Below are positions 35,085-43,950 of a stretch of 64,000 bases of DNA, in pieces. This DNA is from Scedosporium boydii. Its lineage: Eukaryota; Ascomycota; Sordariomycetes; Microascales; Microascaceae. The notes below the pieces were generated by a model that saw only the letters and a list, made by a program, of their open reading frames with translations, did not search any database and was not told the DNA's origin. The stretch covers positions 1 through 64,000 of the forward strand of contig NJFT01000060.1 in NCBI GenBank assembly GCA_002221725.1, read 5' to 3'. How positions within the stretch are numbered: the stretch's first letter is position 1; every line of letters starts with the position of its first letter. A program made the position numbers and the translations under genes.

Positions 35085-35210
35085 TTACCCCGAAATTTAC
35101 AAAAAATATAGAAAAAGAAGAAAGAAACAAAAAGTATAAAGAAAGAAAAAGAGAGAGAGACAGAGGGAAACAAAGAAACGAGAATTGCAGTCCTTGGCTG
35201 TGGTAGTACG
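35085..35210 (+). repeat. Purine-rich block resembling the PP4 R2 3' flank
   Basis: The stretch ACAAAGAAACGAGAATTGCA ... CCTTGGC ... GTA at 35168-35206, with the AAAGAAAAAGAGAG run before it, parallels 15836-15892 just beyond the PP4 R2 stop codon. Low complexity makes the match less certain than the coding fragment at 25.0 kb. Confidence 0.35.
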
Positions 35211-35267
35211 TGCCAGTCTACTGGTCAGGACGCCCCTCAAAGTCAATTCGAGGACTGTCTTCGCGGT

Positions 35268-35470
35268 GATTCCTCCGGTTGAGAGCTCGATCCACGCCTT
35301 TTCCGTCTGGAACTGGTTGACTCGAAAACTGCCTTGGACGTCAAAGGAACCGGTGGTGGCACATTCAGTACACCTCCTGTTGAGAGCTCGATCTACGTCT
35401 TTTCTGCCTGGAACTGGTTGACTCGAAAACTGCCTTGGATGTCAAAGGAACCGGTTGTGGTGCATTCGGC
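35268..35470. repeat. Tandem duplication, 101-bp unit
   Basis: Two adjacent copies with period 101 bp. TTGAGAGCTCGATCCACGCC at 35279 recurs as TTGAGAGCTCGATCTACGTC at 35380, and GAACTGGTTGACTCGAAAAC recurs in the same register. The differences are few, and many are C/T. Directly visible. Confidence 0.9.
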
Positions 35471-35699
35471 ACAGCTGGTGATCGTGCCGGCGCTCCGTTC
35501 CTGGAGAAGGTGACGGATGTGCTCGTGAAGTCGCTATTGAACGGGATAGAAAAGTCGAAACTGCTCTCGCAGTGTATAAGGTCGCTGTGTCAACGGCCTT
35601 ATCTGACACATCTTTCAAGGCAAGTCTCAACACCCTCTATGGTCTCGTCGGTATTATCAGTTAGATACTGGGTGGCGGCGGGTACCAAGGCTATTATTG

Positions 35700-35765
35700 A
35701 TTCTATTTCCGCACGAGGTTAGAACATTAAACGATGGAGGCGGGATGAAATGACAGAAGTGGGAC
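35700..35765 (-). repeat. Dispersed repeat, inverted copy D
   Basis: Reverse-complemented, this reads ...CCTCCATCGTTTAATGTTCT AACCTCGTGC, closely following CTTCCATCGTTTAATATTCT AAACTTCGTGC in copy C at 25805-25835. Short and diverged. Confidence 0.5.
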
Positions 35766-35919
35766 GAATATAAGGCTACTTACATATGGTCAAGCGTCGC
35801 TGGTCACGACACTTCGGACTCTCTTTTGCTACCAGATAGCCCAGCCATAAGTGGGTGCCAATCCCGAGAGGTGGCTACTGGAGTGGTAGCGGTGCCGGCG
35901 GATAGATTTTGATATTCTT

Positions 35920-35985
35920 GGTCCTGTTTCGGCACGAAGTTAGAATGTTGAGCGGGGTGGTGAAACGAAGCAATGGAGGCCTAAC
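35920..35985 (-). repeat. Dispersed repeat, inverted copy E
   Basis: Reverse-complemented, this reads CCATTGCTTCGTTTCACCAC ... CAACATTCTAACTTCGTGCC GAAAC, parallel to copy C (25788-25841) and the left part of copy B. It lies about 200 bp from copy D in the same orientation. Confidence 0.5.
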
Positions 35986-36150
35986 GAAATGATAGAGGGG
36001 ATGAGACAATATAGGGAGTATGTAAATCAGAGTGAAGGAACTAGAAGGCAATATTGTAGGACTTACTTTGAAAAAAACTCTCGTTATCAAGACACACGGG
36101 GTGGATAGGTAAAGCCCTAGGAAAAGAAAGTGACAGTACGTCGAAGTTGC

Positions 36151-36356
36151 ATTGCATTCTCTGGCGACGTTTGTATCAAACACAAGGAAACGAGAGTGGA
36201 GGCCTGGGGAAAAGAAGTCTTATTGAAATTGAGTTGTTATTCTCAACACCTGGCGAGGTTTATATCAAACACAAGGGAACGTGAGAGACGATGGGGAAAA
36301 GGAGTTCAAGCTGGATTGCATTACCCAACACCCGGCGAGGTTTATACCAAGCACGC
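36151..36356. repeat. Imperfect tandem repeat, three units of 80-90 bp
   Basis: Three related cores: CTGGCGACGTTTGTATCAAA at 36160, CTGGCGAGGTTTATATCAAA at 36249 and CCGGCGAGGTTTATACCAAG at 36331. Each is preceded by an ATTC/ATTA-CAACAC-like segment and followed by CACAAGG-like sequence in the first two. Visible by eye. Confidence 0.75.
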
Positions 36357-36776
36357 TCATGGCATTCATCGTGGCTCCTTCTCCTCAGGCTACGCCATCA
36401 TCGTAGGGCACATCTCTAGAGGAAGACGCGGATGACCATACCATCGACGGAATCGGCCTTCATCGCAGCCGGAAGCCGGGATCTTGGCTTGCTGGAGCAG
36501 ACGAAAGGTATCTTTCCACGAGGGCTACTTCTGTCCTAGCGTCCGCCCAGTCGATCTCGCTCGGTTTGGTAAGTAACACCCGTAAGTTGAGTGGAAGGTG
36601 CTCTACCCTGGGTGTGAACTGGCGTGTTCGTAACCAACGTCCATGGCAGCCGAGACGTTTCAACCATGACTCGCACTTGCTTGTTAATGACCTTTTTGAT
36701 CGAGTTGCAATGTTCACATGATAAGCCCCAGTTCTCTGGAAGGCACTGAGGTATCTTTAGACTGCCACTGCCACTT

Positions 36777-36836
36777 CCCACGAGTGCATTGATTTCCTCC
36801 AAAAGGTCACACCTGACAACATGGATGCGTATCTAG
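36777..36836 (+). pseudogene. Degenerate fragment of the RPD3 deacetylase gene
   Basis: The plus strand reads in frame as [18 protein letters not shown], nearly the same as [20 protein letters not shown] in RPD3 exon 2 (about 38945-39000, minus strand). At DNA level ATTTCCTCCAAAAGGTCAC and GACAACATGGATGCGTA are identical in both. Homology stops on both sides. It lies about 0.5 kb beyond the RPD3 stop codon, in opposite orientation to the gene. Confidence 0.75.
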
Positions 36837-37312
36837 ATTGCCGTGGATCCTGTGGCCGCAACTGTTGTTGGCCAGGGAAGAAATTTCTTGGGAAGAAACG
36901 AACGAGTGGTGCGGGCCTGATTCGAGGCTCGGCAGCAACTCAAGCCAGCTGGCAGCCAGCCCGCCAGCCCGCTTACAGATCCAGCTTTCCAAACTTCCTA
37001 TCCAATATCCCCACAGTGCTATCGTGTGAAGAGATCTCTTCGGGTGTTGAGAAGAGCCATGCGAGATCTATGTTGTTCCAATATCCACTCGTATCGAGCA
37101 ATCAAGTCAAAATGATTTTCTTCTAGAAAAAGTATTGTGTTGTATTGTACAAAGTAACAATTGGCATGACCTCCCTTTTGTTCCATGATAATTAACCCTT
37201 CCAACGCCGCCATACAAGTAAAAACACGAGGAAAATGCCAGAGAAGAAAAAAAGAAAAAGAAGAGAATCGCATCACAACACCTTCCCCCCCTTGCCGGAA
37301 ACAGCGACTTGT

Positions 37313-39315
37313 TCATTGCTTGTCGTCCTCCTTCTTAACAACGGCGTCCTCCATGCCAATGTCCCCGTCAGCGTCTACTGGCTTCTCAGCTTCCTTCTCA
37401 GAGGGTTTGTCCTCCTTGTCAGCTTCAGGCTGTTGCGCTTCCGCTCCCTTCTCCTTCTCCTTTTCTTTCTCGGTGTCGCCCTTATCCGATTTAGCCGTAT
37501 CCGCAGCCGCCGCTGGCTCATCCTCCGTCTTTGTCTTCTTGGGTGGGCTACCGGCCCTGGCGGGCTTGTCCTCAGAAGGGGCGGGAGCGGGGGCGCTGAT
37601 ACTGGCATCCTCAATGGTGACGTCGGGGTCATCGACTTCGGCGGGTTCCGGAGCCGTCGTAGATTGGTTAGCGGGAGTGGCCGATCCGCTCTCCGCAGCA
37701 CCGTCGTCGTTCTTAAAGTCGGTGAACTGTCGCTTGGAGCCGGCTCGCGTGCCGTTAGGCCTAATGGCGCCTTCCTCATCGTCGCTGTCCTCAAACTCGG
37801 CACCGTGAACGATCCTCTTCTCGGTGTCACGTTCGGTGACCCGAACGTCCTTGTTCATATCCTCGTTGAGATCATCCAGTTCGGCCTCCTCTTCGTCCGT
37901 CATGGCACCGAACGATGGGGGGATGTCCTGCATTTGGACTGATGGGACGGGGACTGTGTGTCGTAGGTTCTCCATTACCGCCGCCTTGATCTTCTCAAGG
38001 TACTCGGGGCTGTTGGCATTCTCCATGTTGGAAGGTCGCACATCTAGCTGGAAATCGGGGCCATAGTACTAGAAACGAGAAAAGTTAGCACATATTCCAC
38101 TGCCATGAAAGCAATGAAGAGAGAGGATGCTTACGGCGTAGTATTCGTTATACGGAATGTTGGGGTCCAGCTCGTGCGCCTTGCCCAGGACAACAGCAGT
38201 CTCGTAAGCCCACGTACGGGATACGTTGCGCATAGTATAACCGCCTCCGCCCACGACCAAAGTCGGCTTGTTAAAGCTCTTGACGAACCCGACACAGTTT
38301 GCATGCCCGCGCATGCTGAGGTTGAAGCATCCGAGACGGTCACCGGACAAGCTGTCGCTACCGCATTGGAGAACAACGACGTCAGGCCTGAAGAACTCCA
38401 TCACTCCAGAGATGACGGGCTCGAAGACCGACTTGTACGACATGTCGGTGATGCCGTCCCGCATAGGGAAGTTGACGGCATAATGTTTTCCCTGGCCAAT
38501 ACCGATATCGCGCAGCTCACCCGTACCCGGGAAGTACTCTCCATACTTGTGGAAGGACACGGTCATGACTCGGTCCGTAGTATAGAAAGCTTCTTCGACA
38601 CCATCGCCATGATGGACATCAATGTCGATGTAGAGTACGCGCTTGTTGAATCGAAGAAGCTCGAGAATACCGAGAACGATGTCTGCCGAAATGTTAATCT
38701 CTCGTGCCGCGAAGAGGAGGAAGTGGGGGATAAACTAGACAAACCATTTACGTAGCAGAAGCCACTTGCTTCGCTCTTCTTAGCGTGATGGAGACCTCCC
38801 GCCCAATTCACTGCAATGTCACACTTCTGTCTGTTAAGTCTTGCGGCGCCTTCCATCGAAGCGCCCGCGCTGATACCGCAAAATTCGAAGAGCCCGTCAA
38901 TAACAGGGCAGTCGTCTCCCACGTTATACTTGCCCTGCTCTTTTTGGTACGCATCCATGTTGTCCGGGGTGACCTTTTGGAGGAAATCGATGTACTCGTC
39001 CGTGTGGAATTGTGTCATTTCCATCTTCGTGGCTGGCTTCGCGCGCTGCAGCGGAGGAGTCGGCTGTTAGTCGCACGGAAAGGGTACGATTTGGAACATA
39101 GGACTGCCTTCACTTACATATACTTCCATATGTCTGTAGAGATTATAATGCATGATCAAGTTGTGGGCAAGTCGGATCCGATGAGGCTTCATCGGGTGAC
39201 CGACTGGGTAGGCATAGTAGCCAATGTCATCGTCGTAGAAGTATGCGACCTTTCGAGGAGCGCCAGATCTTCCGTCATTGAGGGCTACCGAGCCCAAAGG
39301 TCCGGTTAACGACAT
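37313..39315 (-). CDS. rpd3: Class I histone deacetylase RPD3
   Basis: Zn-dependent histone deacetylase, the catalytic subunit of Rpd3/Sin3-type repressor complexes. Four exons, 39315-39118, 39045-38745, 38682-38135 and 38068-37313, give about 600 aa. Exon 1 has [25 protein letters not shown]; exon 2 [12 protein letters not shown] and [20 protein letters not shown]; exon 3 [30 protein letters not shown] and [18 protein letters not shown]. The active-site HHAK, the DIDVHHGD metal ligands, the second metal-binding Asp and the GGGGY loop with its Tyr are all present. After the catalytic core a highly charged, low-complexity tail of about 200 aa rich in Glu/Lys/Pro/Ala ([16 protein letters not shown]) follows, longer than in yeast Rpd3 but common in filamentous fungi. 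Divergent from RPN11. Confidence 0.97.
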
Positions 39316-40311
39316 CTTGAGAAACGGATGATGTTGTCGAAAGATGCGACGGGGGTGATCTGGAGATTTCGCTCGTGAGTGAAAGGTTTTGCGAAGCTAG
39401 AGTTTGGAAGTGAACTCGGGCGAGGTGGGGCGCCGCAGGTATCGAAGCAAGCGGTTCGTTGGCGAAAGGATAAGACGAGCGGTAGAAATATCACAGGGGT
39501 TCGAGACGTCCTGGCCAAGGGCGAGGAAGGTGTTGGTGAAGTCTAAATTGGTGCTTCCTATAATTAGATTACTTCAATCTAAGTCGTGCTCGCTTGTGCA
39601 GAGACTAAGAATCTTGGGAAGGCGCGATCTGGCAGATCTGCGGTTTGTCGGGTCCGAAAATCATTAGAGATGAAAACTGAGTGTAGAAGAATTCCCGCTG
39701 CCCTTCAATGCAACTTCTTAGGTGTTACGGGCAAGGTCGCGTCGGGGTATTCAGAGAAACGAATTCTTGCGATTCAGCCTGATGCGCCTCTTCAGATCAA
39801 AAGAGAGGCGGGCTACACTCGGAGAAGGCGCGGTATTGAACAATAAATTGACTTGGAATTCTGAGAGAGAGATTGGATTATGTAACTGGCACTAAAGTTG
39901 CCTCTATCTGAAGCTGTCCAATCAACTTCTGCGCAGCCCACTGTACTGCAAGGCTGATATGCAGATTGAGTTCTCCAATAAATCGTCACGTGATGATGAC
40001 TAAGTTAGACATGAGCTCTCATTGTCAGTTCTTGGAGTCCAGCCCAGCCGACGGAGCTAGGGTGCAGAGGCTCTGGCGCAAGACCATTCTTGTAGGCTGC
40101 GAGCTGCTGGCGTCAACATCATCTCGAGCTGGGCAGAACCATCAAAACAGCCACCATCCTCGCACACAACTTCTTCACCACCATCGCCACATCAACATCG
40201 CCGACCCATCAATCCTTTCTCACATTCTCGATTCCACTATCCGTCTCCCGATCTTAAATTTAAATCAACTTCTTACTCCTTCTTCATCCTATACAAAGAG
40301 AATAATCCGTC
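39316..40311. other. Divergent intergenic region between rpd3 and rpn11
   Basis: About 1 kb shared promoter region. It holds a palindromic TCACGTGA (listed). No PACE element (GGTGGCAAA) was seen on a visual scan. The open frames at 39404-39846 and 39966-40400 have no recognisable features; the latter overlaps the RPN11 start out of frame. Confidence 0.6.
39986..39993. promoter_or_regulatory. TCACGTGA palindrome (E-box / CPF1-like site)
   Basis: Perfect 8-bp palindrome containing CACGTG, about 320 bp upstream of the RPN11 start and 670 bp from the RPD3 start. In fungi this is the usual site for Cbf1/bHLH or related factors. The sequence is certain, the function inferred. The same 8-mer occurs at 58178. 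Confidence 0.45.
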
Positions 40312-41493
40312 ATGGAACGCCTCAGGAACATCCTTGGCCCCGGCGGCCTTGGTGGACTTGGAGGGCAACCTGGTGCTGTATGAGCCGCTACTGCTCCTAG
40401 CCCATCTACGGTTAACGGCTTGAATCTAACATGTTACTACGCAGGATAACGCCAGCCTGATTGACAATTCTGAGACCGTATACATTTCCTCCCTTGCTCT
40501 ACTCAAGATGCTTCGCCACGGTCGCGCGGGTGTGCCTATGGAAGTTATGGGTCTGATGCTTGGAGAGTTCGTCGACGATTTCACTGTAAGAGTAGTGGAT
40601 GTCTTCGCCATGCCTCAGAGCGGTACGGGTGTCAGTGTCGAGGCCGTCGACCCTGTATTCCAGATGAAGATGATGGACATGCTCCGGCAAACGGGAAGGT
40701 AAGCTTTAGCTTGCAGGAGCCATGGAGCTCCCGTCGACTTCACCCCTGGTTAGATCTTCCCTTCTAACATACTTTTTCTTTCTTTCAAACTAGGCCCGAG
40801 TCCGTTGTCGGCTGGTACCATTCCCATCCTGGTTTCGGCTGCTGGCTATCGTCCGTTGATATCCAGACCCAACAGTCCTTCGAACAGCTTACGCCCCGCG
40901 CCGTCGCCGTCGTCGTCGATCCTATCCAGTCCGTCAAGGGCAAGGTCGTCATTGATGCCTTCCGCCTCATCAACCCGCAGTCCCTGATGCTCGGACAAGA
41001 ACCCCGACAAAGTACCAGTAACCTGGGCCACCTCAACAAGCCTTCGATCCAAGCCCTTATCCACGGCTTGAACCGACACTACTACTCTATCGCCATCAAT
41101 TACAGAAAGACCGCGTTGGAGGAGAACATGTTGATGAACCTACACAAGCACGTCTGGACAGAGGCCCTGACCATGGAGGACTTCCACGCAGAGGGCACTC
41201 GCAACAAGGAGAGGTTGGAGAGGCTCGTCAGCCTCGCGGACGGATATGAGAAGCGAGTCAAGGAGGAGACCGAGCTGACGAAGGAGCAACTCAAGACCCG
41301 TTACGTCGGAAAACTGGATCCGAAGAAGCATTTGGCGGATGTTGGCCAGCAACTTATCGAGGACAACATTGTGTCGGTATCAAGACAAATGATTGACAAG
41401 GAGTCGACGATGCCAGGGAAGAGGGATGCGCCCGCGTCGGGCCAGAATGGGCAGGCCAGCAATGACCTCATGGATGTGGAGGAGGAGTTATGA
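40312..41493 (+). CDS. rpn11: 26S proteasome regulatory subunit RPN11 (deubiquitinase)
   Basis: JAMM/MPN+ metalloprotease of the proteasome lid; it removes ubiquitin from substrates during degradation. Three exons, 40312-40377, 40445-40698 and 40794-41493, give 339 aa, the usual size. Exon 1 encodes [20 protein letters not shown]. The MPN domain has the metal-binding motif [17 protein letters not shown] and the upstream Glu in [17 protein letters not shown]. After the MPN core come [16 protein letters not shown] and the helical C-terminal region ([38 protein letters not shown]) that anchors it in the lid. All catalytic residues are present. An essential gene in studied fungi. Confidence 0.98.
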
Positions 41494-42059
41494 ACGGTTC
41501 TCGCCACACAGAAAGTCGCAACGCGGCGTCGAAATGAAAAGACACCAGAAGAATCCCCACCTCTTCGCCATCCTGTAAAACTAGAAACTAACTCTTGCTG
41601 ATGGGCCGCGGTATTATTTCTAGAAGCAGGCTCGTCAATGTACAGTGGAATTTAATTGAGCCCTCACCCAAGTGGTTTGTTCCTCTTTGCTCTGTTAGTG
41701 CTCTGTTTCGATGGTTTCTCTTGTTTCCTCCTCGTCTTTGAGTTGTTGTCTTCCCTCATCCGTGTTGCCTATTTCTTTGTAAGGCGAGGCCTTATTGATG
41801 AAGCCTGGTCCTCACAAAGCTCTTTGTTTTTATCACAGGTGGCTAGGAGTTTCCACAAAGTCATTGTTGACGACGGGGGCTCTAGGGTTTATATTAAAAC
41901 TTGTCCCTCCATCACTATCGATATGTTCCTCTTCTGTTTCCTGCTAACCAACAAGCGCGACGATACTAATAAGTCTCTCGAAGCCTCCAATTCTCAACGA
42001 AAGTTTCTCATCACATATTAGCGAGCAATCGCGCTGCTCCAGACTCATCAGTAATTACG
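41494..42059. other. Intergenic / leader region
   Basis: About 570 bp holding the rpn11 3' UTR and the promoter or 5' UTR of the next gene. A frame at 41656-42021 has hydrophobic runs (LFLFALLVLCFDGF), but its only early start is a non-ATG codon, so I do not call it a gene. Confidence 0.5.
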
Positions 42060-43457
42060 ATGTCGGAGAAATCTGACTGGCTTTCCCGTCTTGGCCGTTA
42101 TCTTCGCATTTCTTCAGCTATGAGAGGAGTGCGACGAGTCCGGAATGCCCTCAAAACCCGGTTTTCGAGCGAGGAAGAGATACCCAAAAATGTTGTCGAA
42201 GAAGTGGTCACTGGCGGTCCCCAGATTTCACTCCCTTGGCCTGTTGCAGACTACGACACCTGGAAATACCGAGGCGGGCCACCATTAGAAAGGTACTATC
42301 CCGGACAGGAATCCCCATACGTGTTCGACGGAGGGGAAGTCTTCGCAAGGCCCAGTTCCTATCCGCTTGCACTGAACCCGACATACGAGCGGCCCAGGCA
42401 TCCATTGCATCCATTGGACTCCGTACCCGGACGACCCCTACCCAACGACCAGGAGGATGAGGAGATGCACCCTGCCACAGTTATGGCGGTAGTAGCCTGG
42501 ATCGGGGCAAACCTATCTCACATACCCCATACCGTCTGCGGTCTCTCAGCCATGGTGATGTACGGGTATACAGCGCGCAGGGCGCGACATGTCACCATCC
42601 TCTTCCCAGGCCACACGCAGGACGTCGTGCGCAGCTGGGCCGCCACGAAAGGCGTCGAGACCTACCCGAACAACAAGTACGAATTCGGGGTCCGGCTTCC
42701 AAACGATGGCGACAAGGTCAGGAAAGTCCGGATTAGGTTCACCACCAGCGAAAACTTCCTCCGTCTGCCCAACACGATAGTCAACGGAGACGACTTCGGC
42801 GAGCACGGCGCGCGGGTACTGGGCCTGTCGGCACTGATTAACTATTCCGCCAAGGCATACATGGAGACCAGGGGTGGGCCCAGGGCCATGGCGGCGCAGA
42901 GGCAGACGGCGCAGGATTTGACTTGGCTGGTGCACCGGCTCATCGTTCTCCACAGGACGGTCGCGCCGGAGGAGATGCCGCATTTCTACAATCCGTTGTT
43001 TTTGGATCCGTTTGAGTGTACCTTTCCGGATGCAAGGGAGCTCTTTGTCGAGGCGCGTCTTCTCCCGGGGGAGGGAATTGGCGGAGGTTCCCGGCCGGTA
43101 TCGTCCACGAGTATCGACTCAGTATTCATGAACTATATCCGGTACAATGACTTTGTGGAGGGACCAAAGAGGAGCAACCGGCTTATAAAGGTGCGGAGAA
43201 AGCGGACTAACATACTCGTGTCCAGGCCGCAGCCACAAGAACGGGCCTCACACGGAAGGATCGAGGAGGGCGAGTCTTCTATGGCAGGGCACACCGGGAA
43301 TCCGGAGGAGAAAGGATTAATAGGGCCGGTTCCAGTGTCCCAGATGTTCCGGACTGCATTTGACGACGGCATCGAGGATTTACCTTTGTCGAGGTGGGCT
43401 AAGCCCGCGGCCGAACCGGGACCCCTAGCAGGTGTAAGTCGGGAATGGGCATTGTAA
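42060..43457 (+). CDS. Conserved-looking protein, possible degenerate nucleotidyltransferase fold
   Basis: A single-exon gene of 465 aa with uniform coding character. The N-terminus is basic (LRISSAMRGVRRVRNALKTR). The central region, about residues 140-290, reads VCGLSAMVMYGYTARRARHV TILFP, then a predicted helix, then YEFGVRL...VRIRFTTSENF and VLGLSALINYSAKAYMETRG. This order (small-residue turn, helix with YG, R-rich strand, beta hairpin, later GLSALINYSAKA helix) recalls nucleotidyltransferase-fold proteins of the AbiEii/MNT kind. The DxD-type catalytic acidic pair is replaced by HVT, so activity is doubtful. The C-terminus is disordered. No signal peptide. I infer the fold by pattern only. 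Confidence 0.6.
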   Translation: MSEKSDWLSRLGRYLRISSAMRGVRRVRNALKTRFSSEEEIPKNVVEEVVTGGPQISLPWPVADYDTWKYRGGPPLERYYPGQESPYVFDGGEVFARPSSYPLALNPTYERPRHPLHPLDSVPGRPLPNDQEDEEMHPATVMAVVAWIGANLSHIPHTVCGLSAMVMYGYTARRARHVTILFPGHTQDVVRSWAATKGVETYPNNKYEFGVRLPNDGDKVRKVRIRFTTSENFLRLPNTIVNGDDFGEHGARVLGLSALINYSAKAYMETRGGPRAMAAQRQTAQDLTWLVHRLIVLHRTVAPEEMPHFYNPLFLDPFECTFPDARELFVEARLLPGEGIGGGSRPVSSTSIDSVFMNYIRYNDFVEGPKRSNRLIKVRRKRTNILVSRPQPQERASHGRIEEGESSMAGHTGNPEEKGLIGPVPVSQMFRTAFDDGIEDLPLSRWAKPAAEPGPLAGVSREWAL

Positions 43458-43867
43458 TTATGGGACTATGTTTGTAAAGAGAAATTCGGGCTGTACATTA
43501 ATCTTTAGCTTACATCGTTCTTGCATTTCTGGGAATTTCTAATACACAGCCTTGCGTTGCTTCAAGGCGATTGCTGAGACTCATACCCGCCTTGGTCCAT
43601 TATTACTTGAGGAAGGGGATTCCATGGGTGGGATAGAGAGCGACACCGTACTCTGGCCACCGCAGTGTTTTCTCCAGATCACATCCAGGACTAAGAGACG
43701 ACGGCTCGATTTATGATGGGCTGGAGCACTGGGACAGACAAAAAAGATCAATTATAGTCGTCCCGTCCAACCCACAAAAGAATGTAGAGTTCCAAGGGAG
43801 CTCAAGACAAAGAAGAAGCGGAAGAGAGGAGAAGAAAAAAAAAAAAAAAAAAAAAAGTACAAAAATA
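43458..43867. other. Intergenic region
   Basis: About 410 bp between the preceding gene and the tRNA. No gene seen; it ends in a 22-nt A run (T run in the tRNA direction). Confidence 0.6.
43835..43856 (-). terminator. Pol III T-run terminator of tRNA gene
   Basis: On the minus strand the tRNA is followed after about 11 nt by a run of 22 T. Four or more T are enough to stop RNA polymerase III, so this is an ample terminator; the length is unusual. Confidence 0.75.
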
Positions 43868-43950
43868 TGGTCACGGCAGGACTCGAACCTGCATCCCCGC
43901 TGAACGCTAGAATAAAAACACGCTTGCTCTACCAATTGAGCTACGCGACC
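43868..43950 (-). tRNA. tRNA gene, isotype unresolved (atypical anticodon region)
   Basis: The minus strand shows a complete tRNA frame: acceptor stem GGTCGCG paired with CGTGACC (one G-U), discriminator A, A box TAGCTCAATTGGTA with D stem GCTC/GAGC, and B box with T arm GCAGG-TTCGAGT-CCTGC. The total is 83 nt, about ten more than a standard type I tRNA, so a short intron or enlarged loop lies in the anticodon region (43892-43923). I could not fold a normal 5-bp anticodon stem with a 7-nt loop and 5-nt variable region. The best stem, AGCGT with GCGTT, leaves a 12-nt loop and a 10-nt variable region. The anticodon, possibly TTT (Lys), is therefore not assigned. Confidence 0.75.

Larger units (their letters stand above)
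33862..37312. other. Gene-poor region with repeats and gene fragments
   Basis: About 3.45 kb with no intact recognisable gene. It contains tandem duplications, inverted copies of the dispersed repeat and an RPD3-like fragment (listed separately). A frame at 35435-35722 (AGAPFLEKVTDVLVKSLLNG) looks protein-like but is unrecognised, and a second frame takes over after it (TALSDTSFKASLNTLYGLVG), suggesting a decayed, frameshifted gene. Confidence 0.55.

Noticed and set aside
41656..42021. Hydrophobic 121-codon frame downstream of rpn11
   Set aside because: Starts with a non-ATG codon, and pyrimidine-rich leader sequence explains the hydrophobic residues.
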